64,000 nt of DNA, taken from Rufibacter sp. LB8. GTDB lineage: Bacteria; Bacteroidota; Bacteroidia; Cytophagales; Hymenobacteraceae. The stretch spans positions 2,213,501 to 2,277,500 of the forward strand of contig NZ_JADALJ010000001.1 of the NCBI RefSeq assembly GCF_014876185.1, written 5' to 3'. Under the pieces are notes generated by a model. That model worked only from the letters and a program-made list of their open reading frames with translations, did not search any database and was not told where the DNA came from. Positions 25,966-35,158 of the stretch are shown here, one piece after another. Every line of letters begins with the position of its first letter. The stretch's first letter is position 1. The translations under genes and the position numbers were made by a program.

Positions 25966-27819
25966 ATGGCATTTTGGTCTAATATATTCGGGAAGAAGCC
26001 CCCAGTACAGGGCAAGCCGCCGCTGTCTGTGCAGCAGCGGGTGAGCGCGCTCAAGCACCTTCCGCCTTTTCTAAAACTGGTCTGGCAGACCAACCCCAAA
26101 ATGGCCATGGCTAACGTGGTGCTGCGGCTTCTGCGCGCCACGGTGCCGCTGGGCATGCTGTATGTGGGGCAGTTGATCATTGACGAAGTGGTGCGCCTCA
26201 CCAATGCTGCAGACAAAGACCTCACCCAATTGCTAACCTTGGTGGCCATAGAATTTGGGCTGGCCGTGGTTTCTGACATTTTGAACCGAGGCATTGCGTT
26301 GCTAGACGGGCTTTTGGGTGATCTCTTCGCGAACCAATCGTCCATCAGGTTAATGGAGCACGCCGCCGATCTGGACCTGGATCAGTTTGAGGACTCGGCG
26401 TTTTATGACAAGCTGGAACGTGCCCGTCGGCAGACTTTGAGCCGAACCATCTTGATGAGCCAGGTCTTGGGTCAGATGCAGGATATGCTCACCATGGTCA
26501 TTCTGGCCGTGGGCTTGATTTCTTTCTACCCCTGGCTTTTAATGCTTTTGCTGGTGGCCGTGCTGCCCGCATTTCTGGGCGAATCACATTTCAACGAACG
26601 CAGCTATTCTCTGGTGCATGGCTGGACGCCTGAACGCCGTGAACTGGATTACCTGCGCCAGGTGGGCGCCAGCGATGACACGGCCAAAGAAGTCAAGATC
26701 TTCGGGCTGTCAGATTTCTTGACCAACCGGTTTAGAGAACTTTCCACGCAATTTTACCTTGATAACAAAAAGCTGGTGGTCAAACGGGCCGGCTGGGGAA
26801 CCGTGTTCGCGGCGCTGGGCAGTGCCGGTTATTATGGCGCGTACGGGTATTTGGTGATGCAGACCGTGCAAGGCCAGGTTTCCCTAGGGCAGCTCACTTT
26901 TTTGGCCGGTTCTTTTATGCGCCTTCGCGGATTATTAGAAGCTGTGCTCAACCGGTTCACCAGTGTGGCCGAAGGCGCGCTCTACCTCCAGGATTTCTTC
27001 GATTTCTTTGAGTTGCAGCCACGCATCAAGCGCAAGGCCTCGGCCCCTCCATTTCCCAAGCCCATCCGGCACGGATTCACGTTTGAGAACGTGGGTTTCA
27101 AGTACCGCAACGCTGAAAAATGGGCCATCCGGAACCTCAACTTTACGCTGCACGCCGGCGAAAAACTGGCCTTGGTGGGCGAAAACGGAGCCGGCAAAAC
27201 CACGTTGGTCAAGCTTCTCTCCCGCCTCTATGACCCCACAGAAGGCCGAATTCTGCTGGACGGCATTGACCTGCGTGAGTACGACCCCGCCGATTTACGC
27301 AGCGAGATTGGTGTGATTTTCCAGGATTTTGTGCGGTTTCAGATGAGCGCGGGCACCAACATCGCCATTGGCAGAATTGACCAGAAAGAGAACCGGCCCC
27401 GCATTGAGTCCTCGGCGCAGCAAAGCCTGGCAGATACCGTGGTGGCCAAACTCCCCGATGGCTATGACCAGATCATTGGCCGCCGGTTCAACAAAGGCGT
27501 GGATTTGTCTGGCGGCGAATGGCAGAAAATAGCGCTGGGTCGGGCCTACATGCGAGATGCGCAACTGCTTATTCTGGACGAACCCACCGCCGCCTTGGAC
27601 GCCCGCGCCGAGCACGAAGTCTTCCAACGCTTCTCAGAACTCACCCGCGGCAAAACCGCCGTGTTAATCTCCCACCGCTTCTCCACCGTGCGCATGGCCG
27701 ACAGGATTCTGGTCATTGAAAACGGCCAATTCGTGGAGATGGGCTCACATGAAGACTTGATTGCCAAAGGCGTCCGCTACGCAGAACTGTTTAGGTTACA
27801 AGCGAAGGGATACATGTAA
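25966..27819 (+). CDS. ABC exporter, fused permease-ATPase
   Basis: 617 residues from the ATG at 25966; a TTG six codons earlier is less likely. The N-terminal half has several membrane segments (about 45-340). The ATPase domain (370-610) is intact: Walker A GENGAGKTT (405-413), LSGGE (514-518), Walker B LLILDEP (534-540) and switch His570 (LISHR). This is a half-transporter of the ABCB type that works as a dimer; the substrate (lipid or drug) is unknown. It stands alone, without HlyD or TolC. Confidence 0.9.
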   Translation: MAFWSNIFGKKPPVQGKPPLSVQQRVSALKHLPPFLKLVWQTNPKMAMANVVLRLLRATVPLGMLYVGQLIIDEVVRLTNAADKDLTQLLTLVAIEFGLAVVSDILNRGIALLDGLLGDLFANQSSIRLMEHAADLDLDQFEDSAFYDKLERARRQTLSRTILMSQVLGQMQDMLTMVILAVGLISFYPWLLMLLLVAVLPAFLGESHFNERSYSLVHGWTPERRELDYLRQVGASDDTAKEVKIFGLSDFLTNRFRELSTQFYLDNKKLVVKRAGWGTVFAALGSAGYYGAYGYLVMQTVQGQVSLGQLTFLAGSFMRLRGLLEAVLNRFTSVAEGALYLQDFFDFFELQPRIKRKASAPPFPKPIRHGFTFENVGFKYRNAEKWAIRNLNFTLHAGEKLALVGENGAGKTTLVKLLSRLYDPTEGRILLDGIDLREYDPADLRSEIGVIFQDFVRFQMSAGTNIAIGRIDQKENRPRIESSAQQSLADTVVAKLPDGYDQIIGRRFNKGVDLSGGEWQKIALGRAYMRDAQLLILDEPTAALDARAEHEVFQRFSELTRGKTAVLISHRFSTVRMADRILVIENGQFVEMGSHEDLIAKGVRYAELFRLQAKGYM

Positions 27820-27962
27820 GAAAGGAGTGGATTCTCCCCCCTTGAGGATTGCCCAAACGAGAGTTTGAGGCAGCGAGCGAAGCTCTGCAGAGGGTTTTAG
27901 CAAAGGAGGACACGTATTTCGTCCCCCTTTAAAGGGATTGGGGATAATGACAAGGCCTGATT

Positions 27963-28045
27963 GTAGAGACGCAATACCTTGCGTCTTGGCGCTATGGAAC
28001 AGGAACGTTGGCATGCGTGGGAGACGCAAGGTATTGCGTCTCTAC
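27963..28045. repeat. R3 inverted repeat, intact unit (83 bp)
   Basis: Ends are reverse complements: GTAGAGACGCAATACCTTGC and GCAAGGTATTGCGTCTCTAC. Each arm is itself palindromic around TACC/GGTA, so the unit can form two small hairpins or one large one. Related half-units occur at 62464 and 62800, and a diverged form at 50608. Confidence 0.75.
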
Positions 28046-28109
28046 AGAATCAATCGCGAACGAATTATCAAAAATAGAAAGAGAACAAAGGCGCGCATTT
28101 TCCTTTCCT

Positions 28110-28147
28110 CGTTTTTGCCTTCATTTCAAAAACTGAGCTCCAAAACG
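28110..28147. repeat. R1 palindrome copy 12 (degenerate)
   Basis: CGTTTTTGCCTTCATTTC and AAAAACTGAGCTCCAAAACG. Several unpaired positions; probably decaying. Confidence 0.65.
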
Positions 28148-28352
28148 AAAGCTTTCCCGCCACCAACAGCGCAGTCCCTTCTCCCTCTGGGAGAAGGTTA
28201 GGATGAGGGCGAATTGTTTTGCCTTTCCTGTAAATTCGCTGGCGAGAGTCTCCAGACTCGCGCCAGAAGAAGCCAGGAGAAGCCAAAGTTTACTTCCTCA
28301 TAAAATTACTCCCTTCCCCTCTCCCAAAGGGAGAGGGGGATTTTCTCCTATC

Positions 28353-28392
28353 CCGTTTTAGGCTTCATTTCTGAAAATGAGCCCAAAAACGG
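28353..28392. repeat. R1 palindrome copy 13
   Basis: CCGTTTTAGGCTTCATTTC and GAAAATGAGCCCAAAAACGG, just beyond the 3' end of the MFS gene. Confidence 0.83.
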
Positions 28393-28395
28393 AAA

Positions 28396-29583
28396 TCACA
28401 CCAATTCTTCCTGTGACTTGTATTTAGCATGTGACCCGAACATCAGATAAAGAAACGCCGCAAAGCAAAGCGCACCCGCGGTCCAGAAAGCCAGAGGTAA
28501 TCTAGCCGCATTGTTCCCATATAACCAACCAGATAAGAAAGCACCCAGGCCAATTCCCAGTTCCAGGGCAATGTAGATGGTGGCCATGGCGCGGCCGCGG
28601 CTCTCGGGGTGGCTCAGGTCAATGCACCAGGCGTAGAGCGTGGGCGAATTCATGCCGGACCCAATCCCAAACAACACCGCCGAAGCCAGGAACTGAAACT
28701 TAGTCTGCGCCGTGGCCAGAATCACCATGGAAATCACTAATAATAAAGACGACACCCGCAGGATTTGTACGCGCCCGTATTTGTCGGAGGCGCGGCCTGC
28801 CAGAAACCTGATGCCCAGCGAGGAAACGGTGAAACAAGTGAAGAACAGCCCTTTATTGCCCATGTTCAAATGTTCGCTGAAATCTGGGGTGAGGGTGAGC
28901 ACGGCGCCAAAGCAGAATACCGTCAAGATCATAACAATAAACGGCGGCAACACGTTGGGTTCAAAGAGTTCGTGGCGGCGCACGCGCAGCAGTTTCCAGG
29001 AGAATTTCTGCGGATTGGGCAAGGTTTCCTTCATGCCCGCCAAGACCAAAACAGAAATGGCGGCCAGCGCCGAAGACGTGTAAAAGAGAATCTCCACCGG
29101 AAAATACTTCGCCATCTCACCGCCCAGGGCCGGACCCGCCGCCATGCCCAGACTTCCGGCCAAACCAAAAATCCCGATGGCTTCGCCGCGGCGTTCCAGC
29201 GGCACCACGTCTGCAATGTACGCGCTGTTGCCCGTGGGCGTGAACCCCGTGGAAAAACCGTGCAGAAACCGAAGAACCAGAAAACCCGTCACCGTGGCGA
29301 ACAGCGGGTACAGCAAGCCACAGAGCACGCAGACTAGCACGCCCGCGTACATCACCGGCAGACGACCCCAGGTGTCGGCCAATTTTCCGCTGAACGGGCG
29401 TGCAAGGCAGGCCGTGACCGCAAACAGCCCAATAATCAGGCCTTTGTAATCGGCGCCGCCCAGTTGGGTTAAATAGGCGGGCAACTCCGGAATCAATAAA
29501 TTAAAGCTGGCGAAAAACAGAAACGAGCTCAGGCACATAAGCCAGAAATGCCAGGAATAGACCCGTTGGGAAGCTGTTGCCAT
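28396..29583 (-). CDS. MFS transporter (drug/metabolite efflux type)
   Basis: 395 residues with about 12 membrane segments. Motif A is seen as GKLADTWGRLPVMYAG after helix 2 and repeated in weaker form (GRASDKYGRVQILR) in the second half. A proton-driven efflux or uptake permease; the substrate is not predictable. A near-consensus -7 box (GACCTTTG on the minus strand, 29603-29610) lies about 20 nt before the start. Confidence 0.87.
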   Translation of the reverse strand: MATASQRVYSWHFWLMCLSSFLFFASFNLLIPELPAYLTQLGGADYKGLIIGLFAVTACLARPFSGKLADTWGRLPVMYAGVLVCVLCGLLYPLFATVTGFLVLRFLHGFSTGFTPTGNSAYIADVVPLERRGEAIGIFGLAGSLGMAAGPALGGEMAKYFPVEILFYTSSALAAISVLVLAGMKETLPNPQKFSWKLLRVRRHELFEPNVLPPFIVMILTVFCFGAVLTLTPDFSEHLNMGNKGLFFTCFTVSSLGIRFLAGRASDKYGRVQILRVSSLLLVISMVILATAQTKFQFLASAVLFGIGSGMNSPTLYAWCIDLSHPESRGRAMATIYIALELGIGLGAFLSGWLYGNNAARLPLAFWTAGALCFAAFLYLMFGSHAKYKSQEELV

Positions 29584-29641
29584 GCGATTAGAAAAGAAGG
29601 CGCAAAGGTCAGAAAGATTCCGCTAGGCCACAACGCCGTTT

Positions 29642-29680
29642 CTGTTTTTGTGCTCGTTTTCAGAAATGAGCCCCAAAACA
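29642..29680. repeat. R1 palindrome copy 14
   Basis: CTGTTTTTGTGCTCGTTTTC and AGAAATGAGCCCCAAAACA. The left arm has diverged (TGTGCTCG); it lies between divergent genes. Confidence 0.75.
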
Positions 29681-29792
29681 TAAGCGCCCGCCCCTGCGTA
29701 AGCGGCACGGCGCCCGTATGACCCAGCTTCCAGCAGAACCAACTGCCCTTGCCGGCGCATTTTTTTGTATCTTCCTGCCTTTAACGCTCCCT

Positions 29793-31736
29793 ATGAAAAA
29801 AACCCTTCGCACCGCCACCGCGCTGCTGCTCTTTGCTGCGGCCTGTGGTCAGCCCGGCCAGAAAAGTGGCGGCACCGTCCATAAATTCTCAGACGCCACC
29901 CTGCGCAACATCTACACCCTGCAAGACGAACGCAAAACCCAGGAACTCCTCCCCTTTCTGCAACGCCCCGAAGCCATGTACCGGCAGGAGGCTGCCATGG
30001 CGTTCGGCTCTGTACAGGACAGCACCGTGATTCCGCAGCTCAGCGCCTTGCTGCAGGACTCTGACCTGGGCGTGAAGAAAGCCGCCGCCTACGCCTTGGG
30101 CCAGACGTATAGCCCCCAGGCCGAGCAAGCCTTGATCACCGCCTACGGCAGCAACACAGACCCTGGGTTGCGGGCCGAACTACTGGAAGCCTGGGGAAAA
30201 TGCGCCTCGCAGCGCGGATTGGACATGCTGGCCATGTTCAGCACGGCCCAACCGCAGTTGCAGGTGGGCCAGGCCTGGGCTTTGTACCGCGCCGGACAGC
30301 GCCGCCTGAACTACGGCCCCGCCCTCAAAAAAGCGAATGAACTGTTGAAATCCACGGAAGAAGGAGCCCGCTTAGGCGCGGCGCATTTCTTAGGGAGAAC
30401 CCCGCGTTTAGATGCCAGCTCGGTTAAAGAGCAGATTTTTGCCGTGGTTCAGAAAGACCCCAGCGCCAACGTGCGCATGGCCGCCGTGTTGGCGCTGGGC
30501 AAAATGACCGACACTTCCAGAGTGGCGGCCGTGGCCATGGCTGCACTTAAAAACGATACTGATTACCGCGTGCGCGTGAACGCCGTTCGACCACTCAACG
30601 CGTTCCCATATGAGCAGGTGAAAACTGCTGCTTGGGCAGCCTTGGCAGATACTCATCCGCACGTAGCATTGAGCGCCGCCGACTATTTAACTGCCAAAGC
30701 CCCCGCCACAGAAGCCAACAGATTAGCCGAAGCCGCCAACAAACAGCCTGACTGGCGCGTGCGGGCTACCTTGTTTGGGGCTGCCTTGGCCGCCACGCCG
30801 GCCAGCCAGAAAGCCAGTGTATCGCAGGAAATTCAGAAGCGGTTCACGGCCAGCAGCAATGCCTATGAAAAAGCGGCCTTGCTCACCGCCCTGGCCAAAG
30901 ATCAGAGCCAGCATACGTTTATTCAGCAACAGGTTTTTTCGGCTAGTCACCCTGCCATTGGCACCGCCGGTTTAGAGGCACTGGTGAGCATGCGCGGGCA
31001 AAAAGATTTCCCCGGGGCCGATATTCCGGCGTTTAACCAGTATTTCCAGAAAGCCATTCAGAGCGGCGAGATTGCGTTGGTGGGCATTGCCGCGGGCGCC
31101 ATCAGAAACCCGAGCCTGGGCTTGAAAGACGCCTACCCAGACCGTTCGTTTTTAACCCAGGCCCGCGACAAACTGCAGCTGCCGCGTGATGTGGAGACGT
31201 ACCAGGAGTTGCAGCGCAGCATTGACTTCCTGGAAGGGAAAACCACAGCCCCGGCCACCAAAACCCCGTTCACGCACCCTACCAACTGGACCACGGTCAA
31301 CAGCCTTCGCAAAAACCAGCAGGTGCAGCTGCGCACGTCTAAAGGCAACATTACTTTTGAGCTGTTTGTAGAGGAAGCTCCCGCCAGCGTGGCCAATTTT
31401 GTGGAGCTGGTGCAGAAAAAGTTTTATGACGGCAAGAACTTCCACCGCGTGGTGCCCAACTTTGTGGCCCAGGGCGGCGACCCGCGCGGTGACGGCTGGG
31501 GCAGCAGCGACTATTCCATCCGGTCAGAATTTGCTGATCTGAACTTCCTGGAAGGCTACGTGGGCATGGCCAGCGCCGGCAAAGACACTGAGAGCGTGCA
31601 GTGGTTCATCACCCATTCGCCCACCCCGCACCTGGACGGCAAATACACCATCTTTGCCCGCGTGGTCAAAGGCATGGACGTGGTGCATAAACTGAACATT
31701 GGCGATACCATTGAGAAGGTGACCTTGGTGAAGTAG
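29793..31736 (+). CDS. HEAT-repeat lipoprotein fused to a cyclophilin-type peptidyl-prolyl isomerase
   Basis: 647 residues from the ATG at 29793; upstream in-frame codons lack a signal peptide. Lipobox FAAAC (Cys18). Residues about 40-450 are tandem HEAT-like helical repeats (for example VIPQLSALLQDSDLGVKKAA). Residues about 495-645 are a cyclophilin domain with FVELVQKKFYDGKNFHRVV, FVAQGGDPRGDGWG and SVQWFITHSPTPHLDGKYT. The Arg of FHRVV and the Phe and His positions of the active site are present. It is likely a periplasmic fold catalyst tethered to the outer membrane, with the repeats binding client proteins. Confidence 0.88.
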   Translation: MKKTLRTATALLLFAAACGQPGQKSGGTVHKFSDATLRNIYTLQDERKTQELLPFLQRPEAMYRQEAAMAFGSVQDSTVIPQLSALLQDSDLGVKKAAAYALGQTYSPQAEQALITAYGSNTDPGLRAELLEAWGKCASQRGLDMLAMFSTAQPQLQVGQAWALYRAGQRRLNYGPALKKANELLKSTEEGARLGAAHFLGRTPRLDASSVKEQIFAVVQKDPSANVRMAAVLALGKMTDTSRVAAVAMAALKNDTDYRVRVNAVRPLNAFPYEQVKTAAWAALADTHPHVALSAADYLTAKAPATEANRLAEAANKQPDWRVRATLFGAALAATPASQKASVSQEIQKRFTASSNAYEKAALLTALAKDQSQHTFIQQQVFSASHPAIGTAGLEALVSMRGQKDFPGADIPAFNQYFQKAIQSGEIALVGIAAGAIRNPSLGLKDAYPDRSFLTQARDKLQLPRDVETYQELQRSIDFLEGKTTAPATKTPFTHPTNWTTVNSLRKNQQVQLRTSKGNITFELFVEEAPASVANFVELVQKKFYDGKNFHRVVPNFVAQGGDPRGDGWGSSDYSIRSEFADLNFLEGYVGMASAGKDTESVQWFITHSPTPHLDGKYTIFARVVKGMDVVHKLNIGDTIEKVTLVK

Positions 31737-31819
31737 ATTTTTGGGAACACAAGATTCAAGACGCAAGATTTTCTTATCGTCAACTAGAATAAATCTTGTG
31801 CCGAATCAATATTCCAACA

Positions 31820-31863
31820 TTCTGTTTTGGGGCTCATTTTCAGAAATGAGCCCCAAAACGGAA
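31820..31863. repeat. R1 palindrome copy 15
   Basis: TTCTGTTTTGGGGCTCATTT and AGAAATGAGCCCCAAAACGG. It lies inside the extended open frame of the next gene and shows that this extension is not coding. Confidence 0.9.
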
Positions 31864-31881
31864 AACCCAACTCCCCATTTT

Positions 31882-32565
31882 ATGAAACACAGGTATTGGA
31901 AATTGCTGATCATGGCCCTGCTCGTCTTTTCGCCTTTGCTCCGGGTGGCCGCTGATGGGTATTCAGCAGGTGACAAGTTGTATGTGGCGCCAACCTCAGG
32001 CGTAAACCTGCGGGCGAATCCTTCCGGAAAAGCTCCTGTGCTACAGCAACTCCATTACAATACCATGGTCACCGTTCTGCCTGACTCTGTGCCGGAGAAT
32101 CCTTATCAGGTTTCGGTTACAAATTTTGACAATGGGAAACTGGAGCTGAAAGGGCATTGGGTGAAGGTACAAGCCGGCAACCGCACGGGCTATGTGTTTG
32201 ATGGCATGCTCTCGCCATTTAAAGGCCAGCCCATGGCTCCTACGCACCTATCTCAGGAGCAGGATGATGCGTATTACGCTTCTCTTTTCGGGAAACCCAG
32301 CACCAAGACGTTGCAAAAGACCACTGTCTTACAAGGGAAAAAGTTTCCCTATGAAACGGTTATTAAAACCTACCCGAAGGGGATGGTGGAAGAATCCACT
32401 TTTTTTGATGGCTGCTACGAACTCAACTTCACGTTCAAAACAACTTTTAACCAGGCGTACTGGCTTATAGAACAAATGCTGGTTGACGCAGATGCCGCCC
32501 AGGACATTAAAATAAAGAAGGTACAAGAAGGGAAAGTGTTATTAAGCTTCGATAGCTGCACTTAA
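31882..32565 (+). CDS. Exported SH3b-domain protein
   Basis: 227 residues from the ATG at 31882, chosen because the frame upstream translates R1 copy 15. A signal peptide is followed by a bacterial SH3 domain (about 30-105: KLYVAPTSGVNLRANPS, HWVKVQAGNRTGYVFDGML). The C-terminal 120 residues are not recognised. SH3b domains often bind peptidoglycan peptides. Confidence 0.75.
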   Translation: MKHRYWKLLIMALLVFSPLLRVAADGYSAGDKLYVAPTSGVNLRANPSGKAPVLQQLHYNTMVTVLPDSVPENPYQVSVTNFDNGKLELKGHWVKVQAGNRTGYVFDGMLSPFKGQPMAPTHLSQEQDDAYYASLFGKPSTKTLQKTTVLQGKKFPYETVIKTYPKGMVEESTFFDGCYELNFTFKTTFNQAYWLIEQMLVDADAAQDIKIKKVQEGKVLLSFDSCT

Positions 32566-32594
32566 AAACCACTCCAAAAAACGCGTTCAACATT

Positions 32595-32634
32595 CCGTTT
32601 TTGGCTCCATTTCTGGAAATGAGCCCGAAAACGG
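32595..32634. repeat. R1 palindrome copy 16
   Basis: CCGTTTTTGGCTCCATTTC and GAAATGAGCCCGAAAACGG, between convergent genes. Confidence 0.85.
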
Positions 32635-32669
32635 AAAATTCATCCTCCCTTTTTATTTTCTAAAGAAGA

Positions 32670-35132
32670 TTAAAGGCTGCTTTTTACCTGAATGGTGTGC
32701 ACGGCGCTGCCTGGCTTGCCGTCTTTGGTAAGGCCTTCCACAATAATCTGGTAGGTGCCGGGTTGGTCTGAGGTGAAGAACTCCACGGTTCGGCGGCCTT
32801 TGGCATCTAGGGTCAGGTTGGGTTCCCAGTGCAGGAGGTGGCGCAGGTCGGCTATGCGGCTTTTGGCCTGTTCCGGGGTTTGGTAACGCGGGGCGTAAAA
32901 CTCGCGCTGCAGCTGCATGCCTTCATATTGTAGGATCAGCGCGCTGGGGTCTAGCCTGATGTCATTGGCCTTGCCCTGGTAGGTAGTATAGCTGACCAAG
33001 CCATGGTAAGTGTCACCCAGGTATTTGAATTCCCGCTCCAGCAAGTCAATGCGTTTCACTTTCAAAGGATTATAGGCAATGATGCTGTCCACGGAAAATA
33101 CGGGCACGCCATCCAGCACTAGCAAAGGGTTTTGCCTGAACATGCGCCGGCTGCCTTTTTCATAGACATGGAACTTGAACCCGTCTTTCCTTTTGCGCAC
33201 GCGCAAGCCTAGCACGTACTCGCGCATGACTTCCTCCATGGTGGGGAAACGGGTGAAATCGTCCAGAAAATAGCGACTGTCTGGTGTGTCATAGAACGGA
33301 ATGGTATCTAAATACTGCTGCTTGAAACGTTTTATTTGTTTTCCGACAAAAGCGTTCTCCACCTGTACCTGCAAGTGCCGCTGGGCCAGACTTTCTTTCC
33401 AGGCGTTGGTCAGTTGGAGCGCAGGCACCTTGGTAGAAGAAGGCGCGTCTGAAAACGGATTCTCCACGGTGAACATATAGCCTTTTTCTTTGAGGTAATT
33501 GGTCTGCAAGATGAGGTCACTGGGGCCGTCAAAATGCCATACTTCAAAATTTAACTGTCCGTTGGGCTGGGTCTGGGCTTTGTAAAACCGCGGGTTAAAC
33601 GTGGGGATTGCCAAATACGCGGCAATCCCTTCTGGGGCCGGCGCGCCGGTGGTTTGGTTTGTTAGTTTGGCTTTGATCGTATGCCCCGCGTATTCTGGCT
33701 GGAACAGGTGGAGGGCGTACCGTTGGGTGAAAATGTTGTCCCAGGAAAATCGGCTCCAGCCTTGGGTGAGCATCAGAAGGTCGGCGGCCTGGGCTATGTC
33801 TGCACTTTTGGCCGCCGAAAAATAATACGTAGGCTCCTCTACTCGGCCTTTCACCTCAGACTCCAGATAAAAATACGTTTTCATGTCGCCCCCCGTGGGT
33901 TGCCCGGTGTCTTCTTTCTTAAACACGGCCAAGGAAACCTGTGCGTCGGCGGCGGCGGTATTCCCATTTCCCTGACCAGCCAGAGTTAACTGCACTGGCT
34001 CACGGTGCCCGTAGATTGGCTTAGACGAGTTAACCTGAAGCTGCAGATGGTTGGTGACCGGGGCAAAGTACAAGCGTTCGGCAATTGGTTTCTGGGTGCC
34101 GTCAAAGACGGTGAAGTGGGTCACGCCTTCGGGGAGTTTGCGTTTGTCTATGGTAAACACGGCCTCGCCTTCAGGGGTCAATGCTGCGGTTTCCAGGGCC
34201 GAGATTTTCTGCCGGGTGTGGCCCAAGAGGTACAGTTGTGTTGGTGCGTTGCCACCTGCGTCTATATTCTGTTGCACGCGCAGCAGTAACTGCTGATTTT
34301 CTGCTTCTTCCAGCCGGAGCACATAGCCTTGCGACGTTACCTGGGGCAGTTCCTGCGTCATCAATCTCCCCGAACTGGTTTTTACTCTGGCAGTATAGGT
34401 GGTACCGGTGGTTGGTGTGAAGACAAAGCTGCCCATGCCAAATTTCTGTGTCTGAAAAGAGACCACCCGCTTGCCTGCTCCGTCTATTATTTCTCCGGTA
34501 GCTTGTATTCCCTTGCCAGCGGCATCTGTTAGTTTAAACGCCACTTTGCTTTCCAGACCATTGACCAGATAGCCGCCTTCCGGGAAAAACTGCAAATCCA
34601 GGGTGGGTTCTTCAGAGGCAGCAGTAGCCAGACTGTCTTCATAACCAGTGAAGGTGTTGATGATGGCAACCGGCTTCTCAAAAAAGAAATCTGGGCTGAA
34701 ATTCTTTAGGGTATTAGTGTAGGCCCGCAACAGATAGCGGCCCGAGGGCAAGGTAAACGGTAACAGAAAAGAACCGTTGCCCAGGCCGTCTTTCATTCCA
34801 ATTTTAGCCTGCATCACGGGTGTTCTGTCGGCGGCCAATAACTCCACATACACCACAGAACTCACGTCGGTTAGCGTATGATTGGTGCCCTCCACACAAT
34901 AGACTTTGAACCAGAGCACTTCGCCGCACACATAAGACTCCTGGGCTACGTGCAGAAACAGTTTTTCATTGTACGTGTGGCGTTTGAACTGGTAAAGCTG
35001 CTGCACAGCGGTGCCTAACACATCTATCTGCGCCAATACTTGCCGAGGGTTACTCCCTAGCAGCAACACCAAGACCAGCGCCAGCCACTTTTGCTTGAAC
35101 AATATTAAGGTTTGCAGTTTTGTGAGCGCCAT
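32670..35132 (-). CDS. Macroglobulin (MG2)-like exported protein with TonB-plug-like C-terminal region
   Basis: 820 residues from the ATG at 35132; this start begins the signal peptide (WLALVLVLLLGSNPRQVLAQ) and avoids overlap with the upstream gene. The N-terminal part contains MG2-like beta domains (LFLHVAQESYVCGEVLWFKV, GNGSFLLPFTLPSGRYLLRA). Residues about 640-725 resemble a TonB-receptor plug (PLLVLDGVPVFSVDSI, KRIDLLEREF) with no barrel after it. It is last in a three-gene operon with a DUF4249 lipoprotein and a TonB receptor, so it may act with that receptor at the cell surface. Confidence 0.75.
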   Translation of the reverse strand: MALTKLQTLILFKQKWLALVLVLLLGSNPRQVLAQIDVLGTAVQQLYQFKRHTYNEKLFLHVAQESYVCGEVLWFKVYCVEGTNHTLTDVSSVVYVELLAADRTPVMQAKIGMKDGLGNGSFLLPFTLPSGRYLLRAYTNTLKNFSPDFFFEKPVAIINTFTGYEDSLATAASEEPTLDLQFFPEGGYLVNGLESKVAFKLTDAAGKGIQATGEIIDGAGKRVVSFQTQKFGMGSFVFTPTTGTTYTARVKTSSGRLMTQELPQVTSQGYVLRLEEAENQQLLLRVQQNIDAGGNAPTQLYLLGHTRQKISALETAALTPEGEAVFTIDKRKLPEGVTHFTVFDGTQKPIAERLYFAPVTNHLQLQVNSSKPIYGHREPVQLTLAGQGNGNTAAADAQVSLAVFKKEDTGQPTGGDMKTYFYLESEVKGRVEEPTYYFSAAKSADIAQAADLLMLTQGWSRFSWDNIFTQRYALHLFQPEYAGHTIKAKLTNQTTGAPAPEGIAAYLAIPTFNPRFYKAQTQPNGQLNFEVWHFDGPSDLILQTNYLKEKGYMFTVENPFSDAPSSTKVPALQLTNAWKESLAQRHLQVQVENAFVGKQIKRFKQQYLDTIPFYDTPDSRYFLDDFTRFPTMEEVMREYVLGLRVRKRKDGFKFHVYEKGSRRMFRQNPLLVLDGVPVFSVDSIIAYNPLKVKRIDLLEREFKYLGDTYHGLVSYTTYQGKANDIRLDPSALILQYEGMQLQREFYAPRYQTPEQAKSRIADLRHLLHWEPNLTLDAKGRRTVEFFTSDQPGTYQIIVEGLTKDGKPGSAVHTIQVKSSL

Positions 35133-35158
35133 GACCTTTTTTGCTATCTTTTGTAGTG

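Larger units (their letters stand above)
27820..28395. other. Repeat-rich intergenic region
   Basis: 576 bp between convergent genes. Contains the R3 inverted repeat, R1 copies 12 and 13, and GC-rich palindromic patches (CCTTCTCCCTCTGGGAGAAGG near 28178; GGCGAGAGTCTCCAGACTCG near 28241; CCCCTCTCCCAAAGGGAGAG near 28316). No gene is supported. Confidence 0.7.
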
